Part shown: positions 43,443-52,012 of the stretch, piece after piece | Numbering within the stretch: position 1 is the first letter of the stretch | How the letters are laid out: the number at the start of each line of letters is the position of its first letter | DNA from: Gemmobacter caeni | Lineage (GTDB): Bacteria; Pseudomonadota; Alphaproteobacteria; Rhodobacterales; Rhodobacteraceae | NCBI RefSeq assembly: GCF_003054195.1 | Contig: NZ_QBKP01000003.1 | Location: 62,001-126,000 of the forward strand | Reading direction: 5' to 3' | DNA: 64,000 nucleotides | Position numbers and translations under genes: made by a program | The notes under the pieces: model-generated | Seen by the model: only the letters and a program-made list of their open reading frames with translations | Told to the model about the DNA's origin: nothing | The model's database searches: none

Positions 43443-44441
43443 ATGTCACAGCTTCCTCCGTCGCCGGTCACCGCAACGGTGGATTTCGATGCACAGGGCG
43501 TCAGTCATGGCTTCCTGCGGCTGCCCTACAGTCGTGACGATGCGGCCTGGGGCTCGGTGATGATCCCGCTGACGGTGGTGAACAACGGCAGCGGGCCCAC
43601 AGTGCTGCTGACCGGCGCAAACCACGGGGACGAATACGAGGGGCCGATTGCCTTGTTCGATCTGGCGGCAACGGTGCAGGCCGGGGAGGTGAGCGGGCGG
43701 CTGATCATCATTCCGGCGATGAACTACCCGGCCTTTCTGGCGGGAACCCGTACCTCGCCCATTGACAGGGGCAATCTGAACCGCAGCTTTCCCGGCCGCC
43801 CCGATGGCACGGTGACCCAGAAAATCGCCGACTACTTTCAACGGGTGCTGCTGCCGGTGGCGGATGTGGTGCTGGATTTCCATTCGGGCGGCAAGACGCT
43901 GGATTTCCTGCCCTATTGTGCAGCGCATGTTCTGCCCGACAAGGCGGTCGAGGCGCGCGCCTTCGATCTGGTCCGGGCCTTCGGGGCACCCTGGTCGTGC
44001 CGGATGCTCGAAATCGACGCGGTCGGCATGTATGACACCGCCGCCGAGGAAATGGGCAAGGTCTTCGTCACCACCGAACTGGGCGGCGGCGGTACGGCAT
44101 CGGCGCGGACGGCGGCTATCGCGAAGGAGGGGCTGCGCAACCTGCTGGTCGCCGCCGGGGTGATGCAGGGCGCGGTCGTGCCCCGCCCGACCCGCTGGCT
44201 CGACATGCCCGATGCCGATTGCTTCACCTTTGCCGAGGATGGCGGGCTGATCACATTTCTGGCCGATCTGGGTGATCGGGTCACGGCCGGGCAGCCCGTC
44301 GCGCAGATATATCCGACCGGCCGGACCGGGCTTGCGCCGGTGACGGTGACGGCACGCCGGGCGGGCCTGTTCATGGCGCGGCATTTTCCGGGCCTTGTGA
44401 AGCCGGGCGATTGCGTGGCTGTGGTCGCGGTTGAAGTGTAA
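43443..44441 (+). CDS. doeB: N-acetyl-diaminobutyrate deacetylase (aspartoacylase family)
   Basis: DoeB removes the acetyl group from N2-acetyl-2,4-diaminobutyrate made by DoeA. The 332-residue zinc hydrolase shows the HxxE ligands in TGANHGDEYEGP, GNLNRSFPGRPDGTVT, and the third zinc ligand in LDFHSGGKTLDF. The block AEEMGKVFVTTELGGGGTA, containing the catalytic Glu, is typical of DoeB. The C-terminal beta domain (about 250-332) resembles the lipoyl/biotinyl-like barrel of succinylglutamate desuccinylases. Together with DoeA and the aminotransferase, the cell could use ectoine as carbon and nitrogen source. Confidence 0.9.
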   Translation: MSQLPPSPVTATVDFDAQGVSHGFLRLPYSRDDAAWGSVMIPLTVVNNGSGPTVLLTGANHGDEYEGPIALFDLAATVQAGEVSGRLIIIPAMNYPAFLAGTRTSPIDRGNLNRSFPGRPDGTVTQKIADYFQRVLLPVADVVLDFHSGGKTLDFLPYCAAHVLPDKAVEARAFDLVRAFGAPWSCRMLEIDAVGMYDTAAEEMGKVFVTTELGGGGTASARTAAIAKEGLRNLLVAAGVMQGAVVPRPTRWLDMPDADCFTFAEDGGLITFLADLGDRVTAGQPVAQIYPTGRTGLAPVTVTARRAGLFMARHFPGLVKPGDCVAVVAVEV

Positions 44442-44547
44442 CCCGGCCTCCCGTTTCCGCCGCGGCGCGGGTGCTTTACGCTGGCAAACGGCGCTCCTAT
44501 AGTCCGCGCATCTTCCGCGCAAAGCGGTGAAAATAACGACTGAACGG

Positions 44548-45018
44548 ATGTGCCAGATGCTGACCATCGCGCGGGAAAACCCGACCGGAGCCGACCTTTC
44601 GCTGCTGTTTGAACGGCATACCGCCGATATGCATGCGGATACCCCGCCGGAGAGCATTCATATGATGGATGCCTCGGAACTGGATATTCCCGAAGTGTTT
44701 TTCTTCGTGATGCGCGATGCGGGCGTGCCGGTGGCGATGGGCGCCTTCAAGCGGATCGACGACAGCCATGCCGAGATCAAGTCGATGCATGTGCTCATTG
44801 AACGTCGGGGCGGCGGGCTGTCGCGGCGTCTGCTGGATCATCTGGTGGCCGAGGCGCAGGCGGCGGGGTTCACCCGGCTCAGCCTCGAAACCGGCGTGCA
44901 GGATATGTTCGGCCCGGCGCGCGGGTTGTATGAACGCGCAGGCTTCGTGCAATGCCCGCCGTTTGAGGGCTATTGGGATGACCCGAACAGCTATTTCATG
45001 ACGCGGAGCCTTGCCTAA
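44548..45018 (+). CDS. GNAT family N-acetyltransferase
   Basis: This protein of about 156 residues has the GNAT acetyl-CoA-binding region LIERRGGGLSRRLLDHLV and the following AQAAGFTRLSLETGVQ and ARGLYERAGFVQCPPFEGY. The acceptor is unknown. Start choice is uncertain: ATG at 44548 (MCQMLTIAREN) or 44557 (MLTIARENP), neither with a good ribosome binding site; the GTG at 44527 is less likely. It stands between doeB and the tRNA gene with no obvious functional partner. Confidence 0.85.
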   Translation: MCQMLTIARENPTGADLSLLFERHTADMHADTPPESIHMMDASELDIPEVFFFVMRDAGVPVAMGAFKRIDDSHAEIKSMHVLIERRGGGLSRRLLDHLVAEAQAAGFTRLSLETGVQDMFGPARGLYERAGFVQCPPFEGYWDDPNSYFMTRSLA

Positions 45019-45069
45019 CCGCGATCTGCGCGGCAAAAGGGGCGGGCGCGGGCTCGTCCCGCATTCTCC

Positions 45070-45146
45070 GGTCCCGTAGCTCAACCGGATAGAGCAAGCG
45101 CCTTCTAAGCGCTAGGTTGTGGGTTCGAGTCCTACCGGGATCGCCA
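45070..45146 (+). tRNA. tRNA-Arg (anticodon TCT)
   Basis: This 77-base gene folds into a full cloverleaf. The acceptor arm is GGTCCCG with CGGGATC, the D arm GCTC/GAGC, the anticodon stem AGCGC/GCGCT with loop CTTCTAA (anticodon TCT), and the T arm GTGGG-TTCGAGT-CCTAC. Discriminator G and CCA are encoded. It reads AGA codons, rare in this GC-rich genome. Confidence 0.97.
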
Positions 45147-45176
45147 GTTTCTCAGGCCATTTCAGGCGGGCAGGCT

Positions 45177-46025
45177 ATGGCCGAAACACTCATCACGACC
45201 CTGCGGGACGGGCTGGCGCTGCGGGCGCCCGCGATGATCGTCACGATCTATGGTGATGTGGTAGTGCCGCGCGGGGGGGTGCTGTGGATGGGCACCCTCA
45301 TCGAGATCGGCGCCGCGCTGGGCTTCAGTGAAACGCTGGTGCGCACGGCGGTGTCGCGGCTGGTGGCCGCCGGGCAACTGGCAGGCGAGCGGGAAGGGCG
45401 GCGCAGTTTCTACCGGCTGGCCGAGAATGCCCGACAGGAATTTTCGGCGGCGGCGCGTCTGCTTTATGGCAAGCCCGCCCGCGCGACCGGCTGGCAGATT
45501 CATCATGCGCCGGGTCTGACGGAGGAGGCGGCGCGGCGCGGCGCGCTGGCACGCATGGCGGGGGATCTGTGGTTGCGCCCCGATCATCCGGGTTTTGCCG
45601 CGCCGGGATTGTGCTTTCGCAGCGAGCCTCTGACGGGGATCGCGCTTTTGCCCGAATATGTCGCCGGATTGTGGCCGCTGGACCGTCATGCGGCCGCCTA
45701 TCGCGCCATGATCGCGCAATTCTCGCCGCTGGGGAACCGGCTTGCCTCCGGCCTGCCGGTTTCAGCAGAGACGGCGCTGGTGGCGCGGCTGCTGCTGGTT
45801 CATGCCTATCGAGGCGCTTTGCTGCGCGATCCGCGTCTGCCCGAGGCCGCTTTGCCTGACGACTGGCCCGGCGAGGCGGCGCGGACCCTGTTTGCACAGC
45901 TTTATCGCACGCTGTCGCCCGCCGCCGATTCGTATATCGGCACCCGGTTCGAGGGCGGCGCAGGCCTTTTGCCTGCCCGAACCGCCGAAACGCAGGCGCG
46001 CCTGCTGGCATTGTCCGAGGACTGA
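45177..46025 (+). CDS. paaX: PaaX family transcriptional repressor
   Basis: PaaX represses phenylacetate genes and is released by phenylacetyl-CoA. The 282-residue protein has an N-terminal winged helix (LWMGTLIEIGAALGFSETLV, then RTAVSRLVAAGQLAGEREGR) and the PaaX core and C-terminal domains (GWQIHHAPGLTEEAARRGAL; LLVHAYRGALLRDPRLPEAALP). The ATG at 45177 is used; the frame upstream runs into the tRNA gene. It is encoded just ahead of the paaJ-paaABCDE operon in the same direction, 182 bases before paaJ. Confidence 0.93.
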   Translation: MAETLITTLRDGLALRAPAMIVTIYGDVVVPRGGVLWMGTLIEIGAALGFSETLVRTAVSRLVAAGQLAGEREGRRSFYRLAENARQEFSAAARLLYGKPARATGWQIHHAPGLTEEAARRGALARMAGDLWLRPDHPGFAAPGLCFRSEPLTGIALLPEYVAGLWPLDRHAAAYRAMIAQFSPLGNRLASGLPVSAETALVARLLLVHAYRGALLRDPRLPEAALPDDWPGEAARTLFAQLYRTLSPAADSYIGTRFEGGAGLLPARTAETQARLLALSED

Positions 46026-46109
46026 TCCCGCCAAACCCTTGTCAAAGCGCCGTTTCCCGGCCGACGGCGGGCTGTCGATCAAAACATCACGAGGAATCCA
46101 ATAAATCGC

Positions 46110-46138
46110 TTAACAGTGTGATGCTTTCGCGCTATACG
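46110..46138 (+). promoter_or_regulatory. Predicted sigma-70 promoter of the paaJ-paaABCDE operon
   Basis: TTAACA (46110-46115) and TATACG (46133-46138) are separated by exactly 17 bases, giving an expected transcript start near 46145, about 60 bases before the paaJ ATG. The operator-like repeat at 46142 would cover the start point. Confidence 0.6.
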
Positions 46139-46141
46139 TTG

Positions 46142-46155
46142 ACCGAGCGGTTGGT
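46142..46155. promoter_or_regulatory. PaaR-like operator at the paaJ promoter
   Basis: ACCGAGCGGTTGGT fits the pattern ACCG-NN-CG-NN-CGGT with one mismatch (T for C). This is the core pattern reported for TetR-family PaaR regulators of phenylacetate genes. It sits right at the predicted transcription start. A closer match lies at 59430-59443 in the same gene cluster. Confidence 0.55.
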
Positions 46156-46207
46156 GAATTGGGAGACGCACCAGCTTCATCCGATACATGCGAGGGGGAA
46201 CAGGCCC

Positions 46208-47413
46208 ATGACGGAAGCCTTCATCTGCGACGCGGTACGCACGCCCATCGGGCGATATGGCGGGGCGCTGGCCTCGGTGCGGGCCGATGACCTTGCCGCG
46301 CTGCCCCTGAAAGCGTTGATGGAGCGGAACCCCGGTGTGGATTGGTCGGCGGTCGATGACCTGATCTATGGCTGCGCCAATCAGGCGGGCGAGGACAATC
46401 GCAATGTGGGCCGCATGGCGGTGTTGCTGGCGGGTATGCCCATCGGCGTCCCGGGCACCACGGTGAACCGTCTTTGTGGATCGGGCATGGATGCGGTCGG
46501 CATGGCCGCCCGCGCCATCAAGGCGGGCGACTGCGATTTCGTGCTGGCTGGCGGCGTCGAAAGCATGAGCCGCGCGCCCTTCGTGATGCCCAAGGCCGAA
46601 AGCGCCTTTTCGCGCTCGAATGCGGTCTATGACACGACGATTGGCTGGCGCTTCGTCAACCCCTTGATGAAAAAGCTGTTTGGCGTCGACAGCATGCCAC
46701 AGACCGCAGACAATGTGGCAGCCGATTTCGCCGTCAGCCGTGCTGATCAGGATGCCTTTGCCGCCCGCTCGCAAGCCCGCTGGGCCGCTGCGCAAGAGGC
46801 CGGGATCTTCGCTGATGAAATCGTGCCGGTCACCATTCCCCAGCGCAAGGGTGACGCGATCATCGTTGCCACCGACGAACACCCGCGCCCCGGCTCCACC
46901 GCCGAGGCGCTGGCGAAGCTGAAGGGCGTGAACGGCCCGGATCTCAGCGTCACCGCTGGCAATGCCTCGGGCGTGAATGACGGCGCGGCGGCGCTGGCGA
47001 TCCTGTCGGAACAGGCGGCGCGCGCGCAGGGCCTGACGCCCAGGGCCCGCATCGTCGCCATGGCGGCGGCGGGGGTTGAGCCGCGCATTATGGGCATCGG
47101 CCCGGCGCCCGCAGCGAAAAAGGTGCTGGCCCGCGCGGGGCTGACCATCGACCAGATGGATGTGATAGAATTGAACGAGGCTTTCGCCAGTCAGGCACTG
47201 GCGACGCTGCGTGACCTTGGCCTGCCGGATGATGCGGCGCATGTGAACCCCAATGGCGGGGCCATCGCGCTGGGGCATCCGCTGGGCATGTCGGGCGCGC
47301 GGCTGGTGACGACCGCGATGTATCAGCTTCACCGCACCGGCGGGCGCTATGCGCTTTGCACCATGTGCATCGGGGTGGGGCAGGGCATCGCCATCATTAT
47401 CGAACGCGTCTGA
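46208..47413 (+). CDS. paaJ: 3-oxoadipyl-CoA / 3-oxo-5,6-dehydrosuberyl-CoA thiolase
   Basis: This thiolase makes acetyl-CoA plus 2,3-dehydroadipyl-CoA, and finally succinyl-CoA plus acetyl-CoA, at the end of phenylacetate degradation. The 401-residue protein has Cys90 ([12 protein letters not shown]), the histidine block [11 protein letters not shown] and the C-terminal CIGVGQG. It resembles PcaF of protocatechuate breakdown, but its place as first gene of the paa operon makes PaaJ the better name. The ATG at 46208 is chosen; the upstream extension covers the promoter. Confidence 0.93.
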   Translation: MTEAFICDAVRTPIGRYGGALASVRADDLAALPLKALMERNPGVDWSAVDDLIYGCANQAGEDNRNVGRMAVLLAGMPIGVPGTTVNRLCGSGMDAVGMAARAIKAGDCDFVLAGGVESMSRAPFVMPKAESAFSRSNAVYDTTIGWRFVNPLMKKLFGVDSMPQTADNVAADFAVSRADQDAFAARSQARWAAAQEAGIFADEIVPVTIPQRKGDAIIVATDEHPRPGSTAEALAKLKGVNGPDLSVTAGNASGVNDGAAALAILSEQAARAQGLTPRARIVAMAAAGVEPRIMGIGPAPAAKKVLARAGLTIDQMDVIELNEAFASQALATLRDLGLPDDAAHVNPNGGAIALGHPLGMSGARLVTTAMYQLHRTGGRYALCTMCIGVGQGIAIIIERV

Positions 47414-47431
47414 ACAGGGAGGGACCGGCCC

Positions 47432-48430
47432 ATGTATGCACAGATGGTGAAATCCGAGGGGATGAAATCCCGCGAGGACATGACGCCCGAGGAAATCGCG
47501 TTTCAGGAACGCATTGACCGGGGCGAGAAGATCGAGCCGAAGGAATGGATGCCGGAAGGCTATCGCAAGACGCTGATCCGCCAGATCGGCCAGCACGCGC
47601 ATTCCGAGATCGTCGGCCAGTTGCCGGAGGGCAACTGGATCACCCGCGCGCCCACGCTGGAACGCAAGGCGATCCTGCTGGCCAAGGTGCAGGACGAGGC
47701 GGGGCACGGCCTTTACCTCTACAGCGCCGCTGAAACGCTGGGCGTCAGCCGCGACGAGCTGCTGGACGCGCTGCATGCCGGGAAGATGAAATATTCCTCG
47801 ATCTTCAACTATCCGACGCTGAACTGGGCTGACATCGGCGCGGTGGGCTGGCTGGTCGATGGCGCGGCGATCATGAACCAGGTGCCGCTGCAACGTACCT
47901 CTTACGGCCCCTACAGCCGTGCGATGATCCGCATCTGCAAGGAGGAAAGCTTCCACCAACGGCAGGGCTACGACATCATGATGAAGATGGCGGCGGGCAC
48001 CCCGGAACAGAAGGAAATGGCGCAGGATGCGCTCAACCGCTTCTGGTATCCGGCGCTGATGATGTTTGGCCCGTCCGACAAGGACTCGGTTCATTCTGCG
48101 CAGTCGATGGCGTGGAAGATCAAGATCAACACCAACGATGAACTGCGCCAGAAGTTCGTCGATCAGACCGTGCCGCAGGCGCATTACCTTGGCCTGACTG
48201 TCCCCGACGAGGGGCTGAAATGGAACGAGGAAAAGGGCGGCTGGGATTTCAGCGAACCGGACTGGAGCGAGTTCTTCGCGGTCATCGCCGGGAACGGCCC
48301 CTGCAATACCGAACGCCTGGAGGCCCGCGTGACCGCCTGGGAGGATGGCGCCTGGTTCCGTGACGGGCTGATGGCGCATGCGAAGAAGGCCGATGCCCGC
48401 CGCGCCGCGGCCCGCATGGCCGCCGAATAA
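47432..48430 (+). CDS. paaA: 1,2-phenylacetyl-CoA epoxidase subunit PaaA (catalytic)
   Basis: PaaA is the di-iron catalytic subunit of the multicomponent oxygenase that forms the 1,2-epoxide of phenylacetyl-CoA. The 332-residue ferritin-like helical protein has iron ligands in two ExxH motifs, E89/H92 (QDEAGH) and E172/H175 (EESFH), plus Glu77. [15 protein letters not shown] and [13 protein letters not shown] are typical PaaA segments. It begins 18 bases after paaJ and is followed by paaBCDE in the standard order. Confidence 0.97.
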   Translation: MYAQMVKSEGMKSREDMTPEEIAFQERIDRGEKIEPKEWMPEGYRKTLIRQIGQHAHSEIVGQLPEGNWITRAPTLERKAILLAKVQDEAGHGLYLYSAAETLGVSRDELLDALHAGKMKYSSIFNYPTLNWADIGAVGWLVDGAAIMNQVPLQRTSYGPYSRAMIRICKEESFHQRQGYDIMMKMAAGTPEQKEMAQDALNRFWYPALMMFGPSDKDSVHSAQSMAWKIKINTNDELRQKFVDQTVPQAHYLGLTVPDEGLKWNEEKGGWDFSEPDWSEFFAVIAGNGPCNTERLEARVTAWEDGAWFRDGLMAHAKKADARRAAARMAAE

Positions 48431-48488
48431 TCATCGAACAGGGGGGCGCCTGCCCCCCAAGCCAGACACCCATCACCGGGAGGAACCC

Positions 48489-48773
48489 ATGTCCAGCGAA
48501 TGGCCCCTTTGGGAAGTTTTCATCCGTGGCCAGCACGGCCTCAACCATCGTCACGTCGGCAGCCTGCATGCGCCGGATGCCGAAATGGCGATCCGCAATG
48601 CGCGCGACGTCTATACCCGCCGCAATGAAGGCGTCTCGATCTGGGTTGTGAAGTCGAATGACATCACCGCCTCCAGCCCCTCGGACAAGGGACCGCTGTT
48701 CGAGCCATCGAATTCCAAGGTCTATCGCCACCCGACCTTCTTCGACATCCCGCCGGAAGTGGGGCATATGTGA
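48489..48773 (+). CDS. paaB: 1,2-phenylacetyl-CoA epoxidase subunit PaaB
   Basis: This small 94-residue subunit of the phenylacetyl-CoA epoxidase is thought to bridge PaaAC units and possibly the reductase. It begins MSSEWPLWEVFIRGQHGLNH and contains VGSLHAPDAEMAIRNARDVYTRR, which identifies PaaB. The ATG at 48489 follows GGGAGGAACCC. The paaB stop overlaps the paaC start as TGATG. Confidence 0.96.
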   Translation: MSSEWPLWEVFIRGQHGLNHRHVGSLHAPDAEMAIRNARDVYTRRNEGVSIWVVKSNDITASSPSDKGPLFEPSNSKVYRHPTFFDIPPEVGHM

Positions 48774-49540
48774 TGGGTAGCGCAGTCAATCAGGCCGCCT
48801 TCTTCGAATGGCTGTGCCGGATCGGCGACAATTGCCTGATCCTTGGCCACCGGGTTTCGGAATGGTGCGGGCATTCGCCGGTTCTGGAGGAAGACATCGC
48901 GCTGGCCAATCAGGCGCTTGACCTGATCGGGCAGACGCAGTTCTGGCTTGGCCTCGCGGCCGAGGTGGAGGGCAAGGGCCGCACTGCCGATCAGCTTGCC
49001 TATCTGCGTGACGCGGCGGCCTTCCGCAACGTGCTGCTGGTCGAACGTCCGAACGGCGATTTCGGCAATACGCTGATGCGGCAGTTCCTGTTCGACGCCT
49101 GGCATATCGAGTTGCTGCGCGCCTTGGAGAAATCCTCCGACGCCCGCGTGGCGGAGATCGCCGCCAAGGCGGTGAAGGAAGTGGCCTATCATCTGGAACG
49201 CTCTGCCGATCTGGTGATCCGTCTGGGGGACGGCACCGAGGAAAGCCGCGCGCGGATGCAGAAGGCGCTGGATACGCTTTACCCCTATACGGGGGAGCTG
49301 TTCATGGCCGATGCCTCGGACGAGGCCGTGGTCGCCGCCGGGATCGCCCCGGCACCGGCCAGCCTGAAGGCGGCATGGGATGCGACGGTTTCGCAAGTGC
49401 TGGCTGAATCCACGCTGACCCATCCGGGCGAGACCTATCAGCATAAGGGCGGCCGCAAAGGGGTTCATTCCGAACACCTTGGCTATATCCTGGCCGAAAT
49501 GCAGTTCCTGCAACGCGCCTATCCTGGCGCGACCTGGTAA
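48773..49540 (+). CDS. paaC: 1,2-phenylacetyl-CoA epoxidase subunit PaaC (structural)
   Basis: This 255-residue ferritin-like subunit forms the core heterodimer with PaaA but is known to be structural rather than catalytic. It has WLCRIGDNCLILGHRVSEW, a diagnostic opening, and WHIELLRALEKSSDARVAEI. The ATG at 48773 overlaps the paaB stop; the GTG one codon upstream is less likely. It is followed four bases later by paaD. Confidence 0.95.
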   Translation: MGSAVNQAAFFEWLCRIGDNCLILGHRVSEWCGHSPVLEEDIALANQALDLIGQTQFWLGLAAEVEGKGRTADQLAYLRDAAAFRNVLLVERPNGDFGNTLMRQFLFDAWHIELLRALEKSSDARVAEIAAKAVKEVAYHLERSADLVIRLGDGTEESRARMQKALDTLYPYTGELFMADASDEAVVAAGIAPAPASLKAAWDATVSQVLAESTLTHPGETYQHKGGRKGVHSEHLGYILAEMQFLQRAYPGATW

Positions 49541-49544
49541 CGCC

Positions 49545-50072
49545 ATGCAGGGGGGGGAGGAACGCCCGGGCATCGCGGAAATCCGGGGCTGGCTGTCGGA
49601 AGTGCCGGACCCGGAAATCCCGGTGATCAGCCTGACCGATCTGGGCATCATCCGCGATGTGGCCTGGCAGGGGGAGACGCTGGTTGTCACCGTGACACCC
49701 ACCTATTCGGGCTGCCCGGCGACCGGGGTCATCAACCTCGACATCGAAAAGGCGCTGCGCGACCGGGGCATCACCGATCTGCGGCTGGAGCGGCAGTTGT
49801 CGCCGCCCTGGACGACCGACTGGATCACAGCCGAGGGGCGCGAGAAGCTGCGCGCCTATGGCATCGCCCCCCCGATCGACGGCACCGCCGCCGATGGGCG
49901 GCTGGCGGGGCGGATCGCGCGGCTTTCGGGCACGTCGAACCTGACCATCGCCTGCCCGCGCTGTGGCTCCACCCAGACCCGCAAGGTCAGCCAGTTCGGC
50001 TCGACCCCCTGCAAGGCCAGCTATGTCTGCAACGACTGTCTGGAACCCTTCGACTATTTCAAATGCATCTGA
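49545..50072 (+). CDS. paaD: 1,2-phenylacetyl-CoA epoxidase subunit PaaD
   Basis: PaaD is a 175-residue assembly factor thought to help build the iron centres of the epoxidase. Residues 10-95 are a DUF59/MIP18 domain (VPDPEIPVISLTDLGIIRDV; TPTYSGCPATGVINLDIE). The C-terminus is a zinc-ribbon-like region with CPRCGS and CNDC pairs and the ending FDYFKCI. The ATG at 49545 is four bases after the paaC stop. Confidence 0.95.
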   Translation: MQGGEERPGIAEIRGWLSEVPDPEIPVISLTDLGIIRDVAWQGETLVVTVTPTYSGCPATGVINLDIEKALRDRGITDLRLERQLSPPWTTDWITAEGREKLRAYGIAPPIDGTAADGRLAGRIARLSGTSNLTIACPRCGSTQTRKVSQFGSTPCKASYVCNDCLEPFDYFKCI

Positions 50073-50105
50073 CGATGCGTCCGACCCAATAGGCAGGAGC
50101 CCATC

Positions 50106-51182
50106 ATGGCACGCTTCCATTCCCTGAAGGTCACCGAGGTCCGCCGCGAGACGCGCGACGCCGTGGTGGTGACCCTCGCCCCGCGCGACGAGGACCGCGC
50201 GCTGTTCGACTTTACCCAAGGCCAGTATCTGACCTTCCGCCGCGATTTCGACGGCGAGGAACTGCGCCGCAGCTATTCCATCTGCGCCGGCAAGGATGAG
50301 GGCGTGCTGCGCGTCGGCATCAAGCGCGTCGATGGCGGCGCCTTCAGCACATGGGCGAACGAGAACCTCGCCCCCGGCGATGAAATCGACGCCATGCCGC
50401 CGATGGGCAAGTTCTTTACCGCCCTCGAACCCGACACCGCAAAGCACTACCTCGGCTTTGCGGGCGGCTCGGGCATCACGCCCTTGTTGTCGATCATCAA
50501 GACCGTGTTGGCCCGCGAACCTGCCAGCCGCTTCACGCTGGTCTATGCCAATCGCCAGATCAGCACGATCATGTTCCGCGAGGAACTGGAGGATCTGAAG
50601 AACCTCTATCTCGGCCGCCTCTCGGTTCTGCATGTGCTGGAAGCCGAGGCGCAGGACATCGACCTGTTCACCGGCCGGGTGGATGTCGAGAAGATGAAAG
50701 CGCTGTTCGAGCACTGGATCGACGCGAAATCGGTGGATATCGCCTTCATCTGCGGCCCTGAGCCGATGATGCTGGCTATCGCCGCCAGCTTGCGCGACCA
50801 TGGGCTGAGCGACAGCCAGATCAAGTTTGAACTGTTCGCCAGCGGCCAGCCGGGCCGGGCGCGTGCCAAGGCCGTTTCCAAGGTCGCGGTGACGCCGGGC
50901 AGCGGCACGCAGGCCACCGTCACGCTCGACGGCGCGACCCGCAGCTTCGAGATGCCGCGCGGGGGCCAGTCGATCCTCGATGCCGCCATCGCCGCCCAGA
51001 TGGACGCGCCCTATTCGTGCAAGGCGGGCGTCTGTTCGACCTGCCGCTGCAAGGTGCTGGAGGGCGAGGTGGAAATGGCCGTGAACCACGCGCTTGAAGA
51101 TTACGAGGTCCGCGCGGGCTATGTGCTGTCCTGCCAGGCGATCCCGCTCAGCGACCGTGTGGTCGTGACCTATGACGAATGA
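50106..51182 (+). CDS. paaE: 1,2-phenylacetyl-CoA epoxidase reductase PaaE
   Basis: PaaE passes electrons from NADPH through FAD and a 2Fe-2S cluster to PaaA. The 358-residue protein has an FAD domain with RRSYSICAG (about 57-65), an NAD(P) domain with GFAGGSGITPLLSII and a C-terminal plant-type ferredoxin domain with Cys ligands in SCKAGVCSTCRCKV and a later Cys near VLSCQAIP. It completes the paaABCDE block. The next gene starts nine bases after its stop. Confidence 0.96.
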   Translation: MARFHSLKVTEVRRETRDAVVVTLAPRDEDRALFDFTQGQYLTFRRDFDGEELRRSYSICAGKDEGVLRVGIKRVDGGAFSTWANENLAPGDEIDAMPPMGKFFTALEPDTAKHYLGFAGGSGITPLLSIIKTVLAREPASRFTLVYANRQISTIMFREELEDLKNLYLGRLSVLHVLEAEAQDIDLFTGRVDVEKMKALFEHWIDAKSVDIAFICGPEPMMLAIAASLRDHGLSDSQIKFELFASGQPGRARAKAVSKVAVTPGSGTQATVTLDGATRSFEMPRGGQSILDAAIAAQMDAPYSCKAGVCSTCRCKVLEGEVEMAVNHALEDYEVRAGYVLSCQAIPLSDRVVVTYDE

Positions 51183-51190
51183 GGTCTGAA

Positions 51191-51943
51191 ATGTCCGACA
51201 CGATGAATATCGAAGACTATCTGGCGCAGGGCGGTGTTCTGACCGCGCCCGGCAACGTGCCCGCCCGCTATCGGGGCGAGCTGATGCGGCTGATGGGGTC
51301 GTTCGTCGACAGCGAACTGGCCGGGTCGGCGGGCTTTGCCGCCTCGATCAACTTTGCGCCCGGCATCAAGGAACGCATCAGTGCCAGCCGGATCACGCTG
51401 GAAAAGGCCGATCATGCCGAGCGCGTGCTGGACGTGATGGGCAGCTTCGGCACCGATACCAAACGCTATCAGGGCCAGCATGACTGGGCTGCCCGGGTGG
51501 GTCGCGACGCCGATCTGGGCGCGGCGAGGCAGGCGGGCGACATGCGCCTGTCGGTGTTCCATTACCCGATCACCGGCTGGGCGGATGCGGTGGCGATGAA
51601 CGTGCTGATGGGCCTTGCTACCGGCGTGCAGATGACCGAACTGACCCGCGTCTCTTACGCGCCGCTGGCCGAGGTCTTCCGCGAGATCGCCCCGCGCGAG
51701 GCGCGTCACACTGAGCTGGGGCTGGAGGGGCTGGAGCGTATCGCCGCGACCGACACGGGCCGCGCCGAGGCGCAATCTGCGCTGGCCTATTGGCGCCCGC
51801 GCGTCGCCGCGACCTTCGGCGTCGCCGGTTCCGGCCGCTATGATACGCTGCGCAAATTCGGCCTGCGCCATAGCCCGAACGAGGCCCTGCTGTCCCGCTG
51901 GGAGGCGCTGGTGGCCGAGAAGCTGGCCCCGCTGGGCCTCTGA
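51191..51943 (+). CDS. Additional PaaA/PaaC-family ferritin-like protein
   Basis: This 250-residue protein belongs to the phenylacetic acid catabolic (PF05138-type) family but is neither PaaA nor PaaC, both of which are already encoded upstream. GQHDWAARVGRDADLGAARQ and SVFHYPITGWADAVAMNVLM are recognisable family-like segments. The second metal motif ExxH is intact (E170-H173), but at the first one the Glu three before His75 is Lys72 (EKADH), so a normal di-iron site is doubtful. The ATG at 51191 has GAGG upstream. It could be a structural or regulatory subunit, or have its own substrate; function is unknown. Confidence 0.85.
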   Translation: MSDTMNIEDYLAQGGVLTAPGNVPARYRGELMRLMGSFVDSELAGSAGFAASINFAPGIKERISASRITLEKADHAERVLDVMGSFGTDTKRYQGQHDWAARVGRDADLGAARQAGDMRLSVFHYPITGWADAVAMNVLMGLATGVQMTELTRVSYAPLAEVFREIAPREARHTELGLEGLERIAATDTGRAEAQSALAYWRPRVAATFGVAGSGRYDTLRKFGLRHSPNEALLSRWEALVAEKLAPLGL

Positions 51944-52012
51944 CACGCTACCTGCGGGCGCGGTGGAACAGGGCCGCGCCCGTTGATGAACGACAAATCT
52001 GAAGGAAACGCC

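Noticed and set aside
42098-43471. N-terminal extension of the aminotransferase frame by 458 codons
   Set aside because: The extension is antisense to doeA, and the aminotransferase family start is at 42097.
45117-45176. PaaX start within the tRNA gene
   Set aside because: It would make part of the tRNA coding; the ATG at 45177 matches the family length.
46079-48379. Long minus-strand open frame of 766 codons opposite paaJ and paaA
   Set aside because: It mirrors the codon pattern of real genes on the plus strand, has no recognisable domain and is a high-GC antisense shadow. The same applies to the minus-strand frames at 49302-51089, 51170-52945 and 14199-16010.
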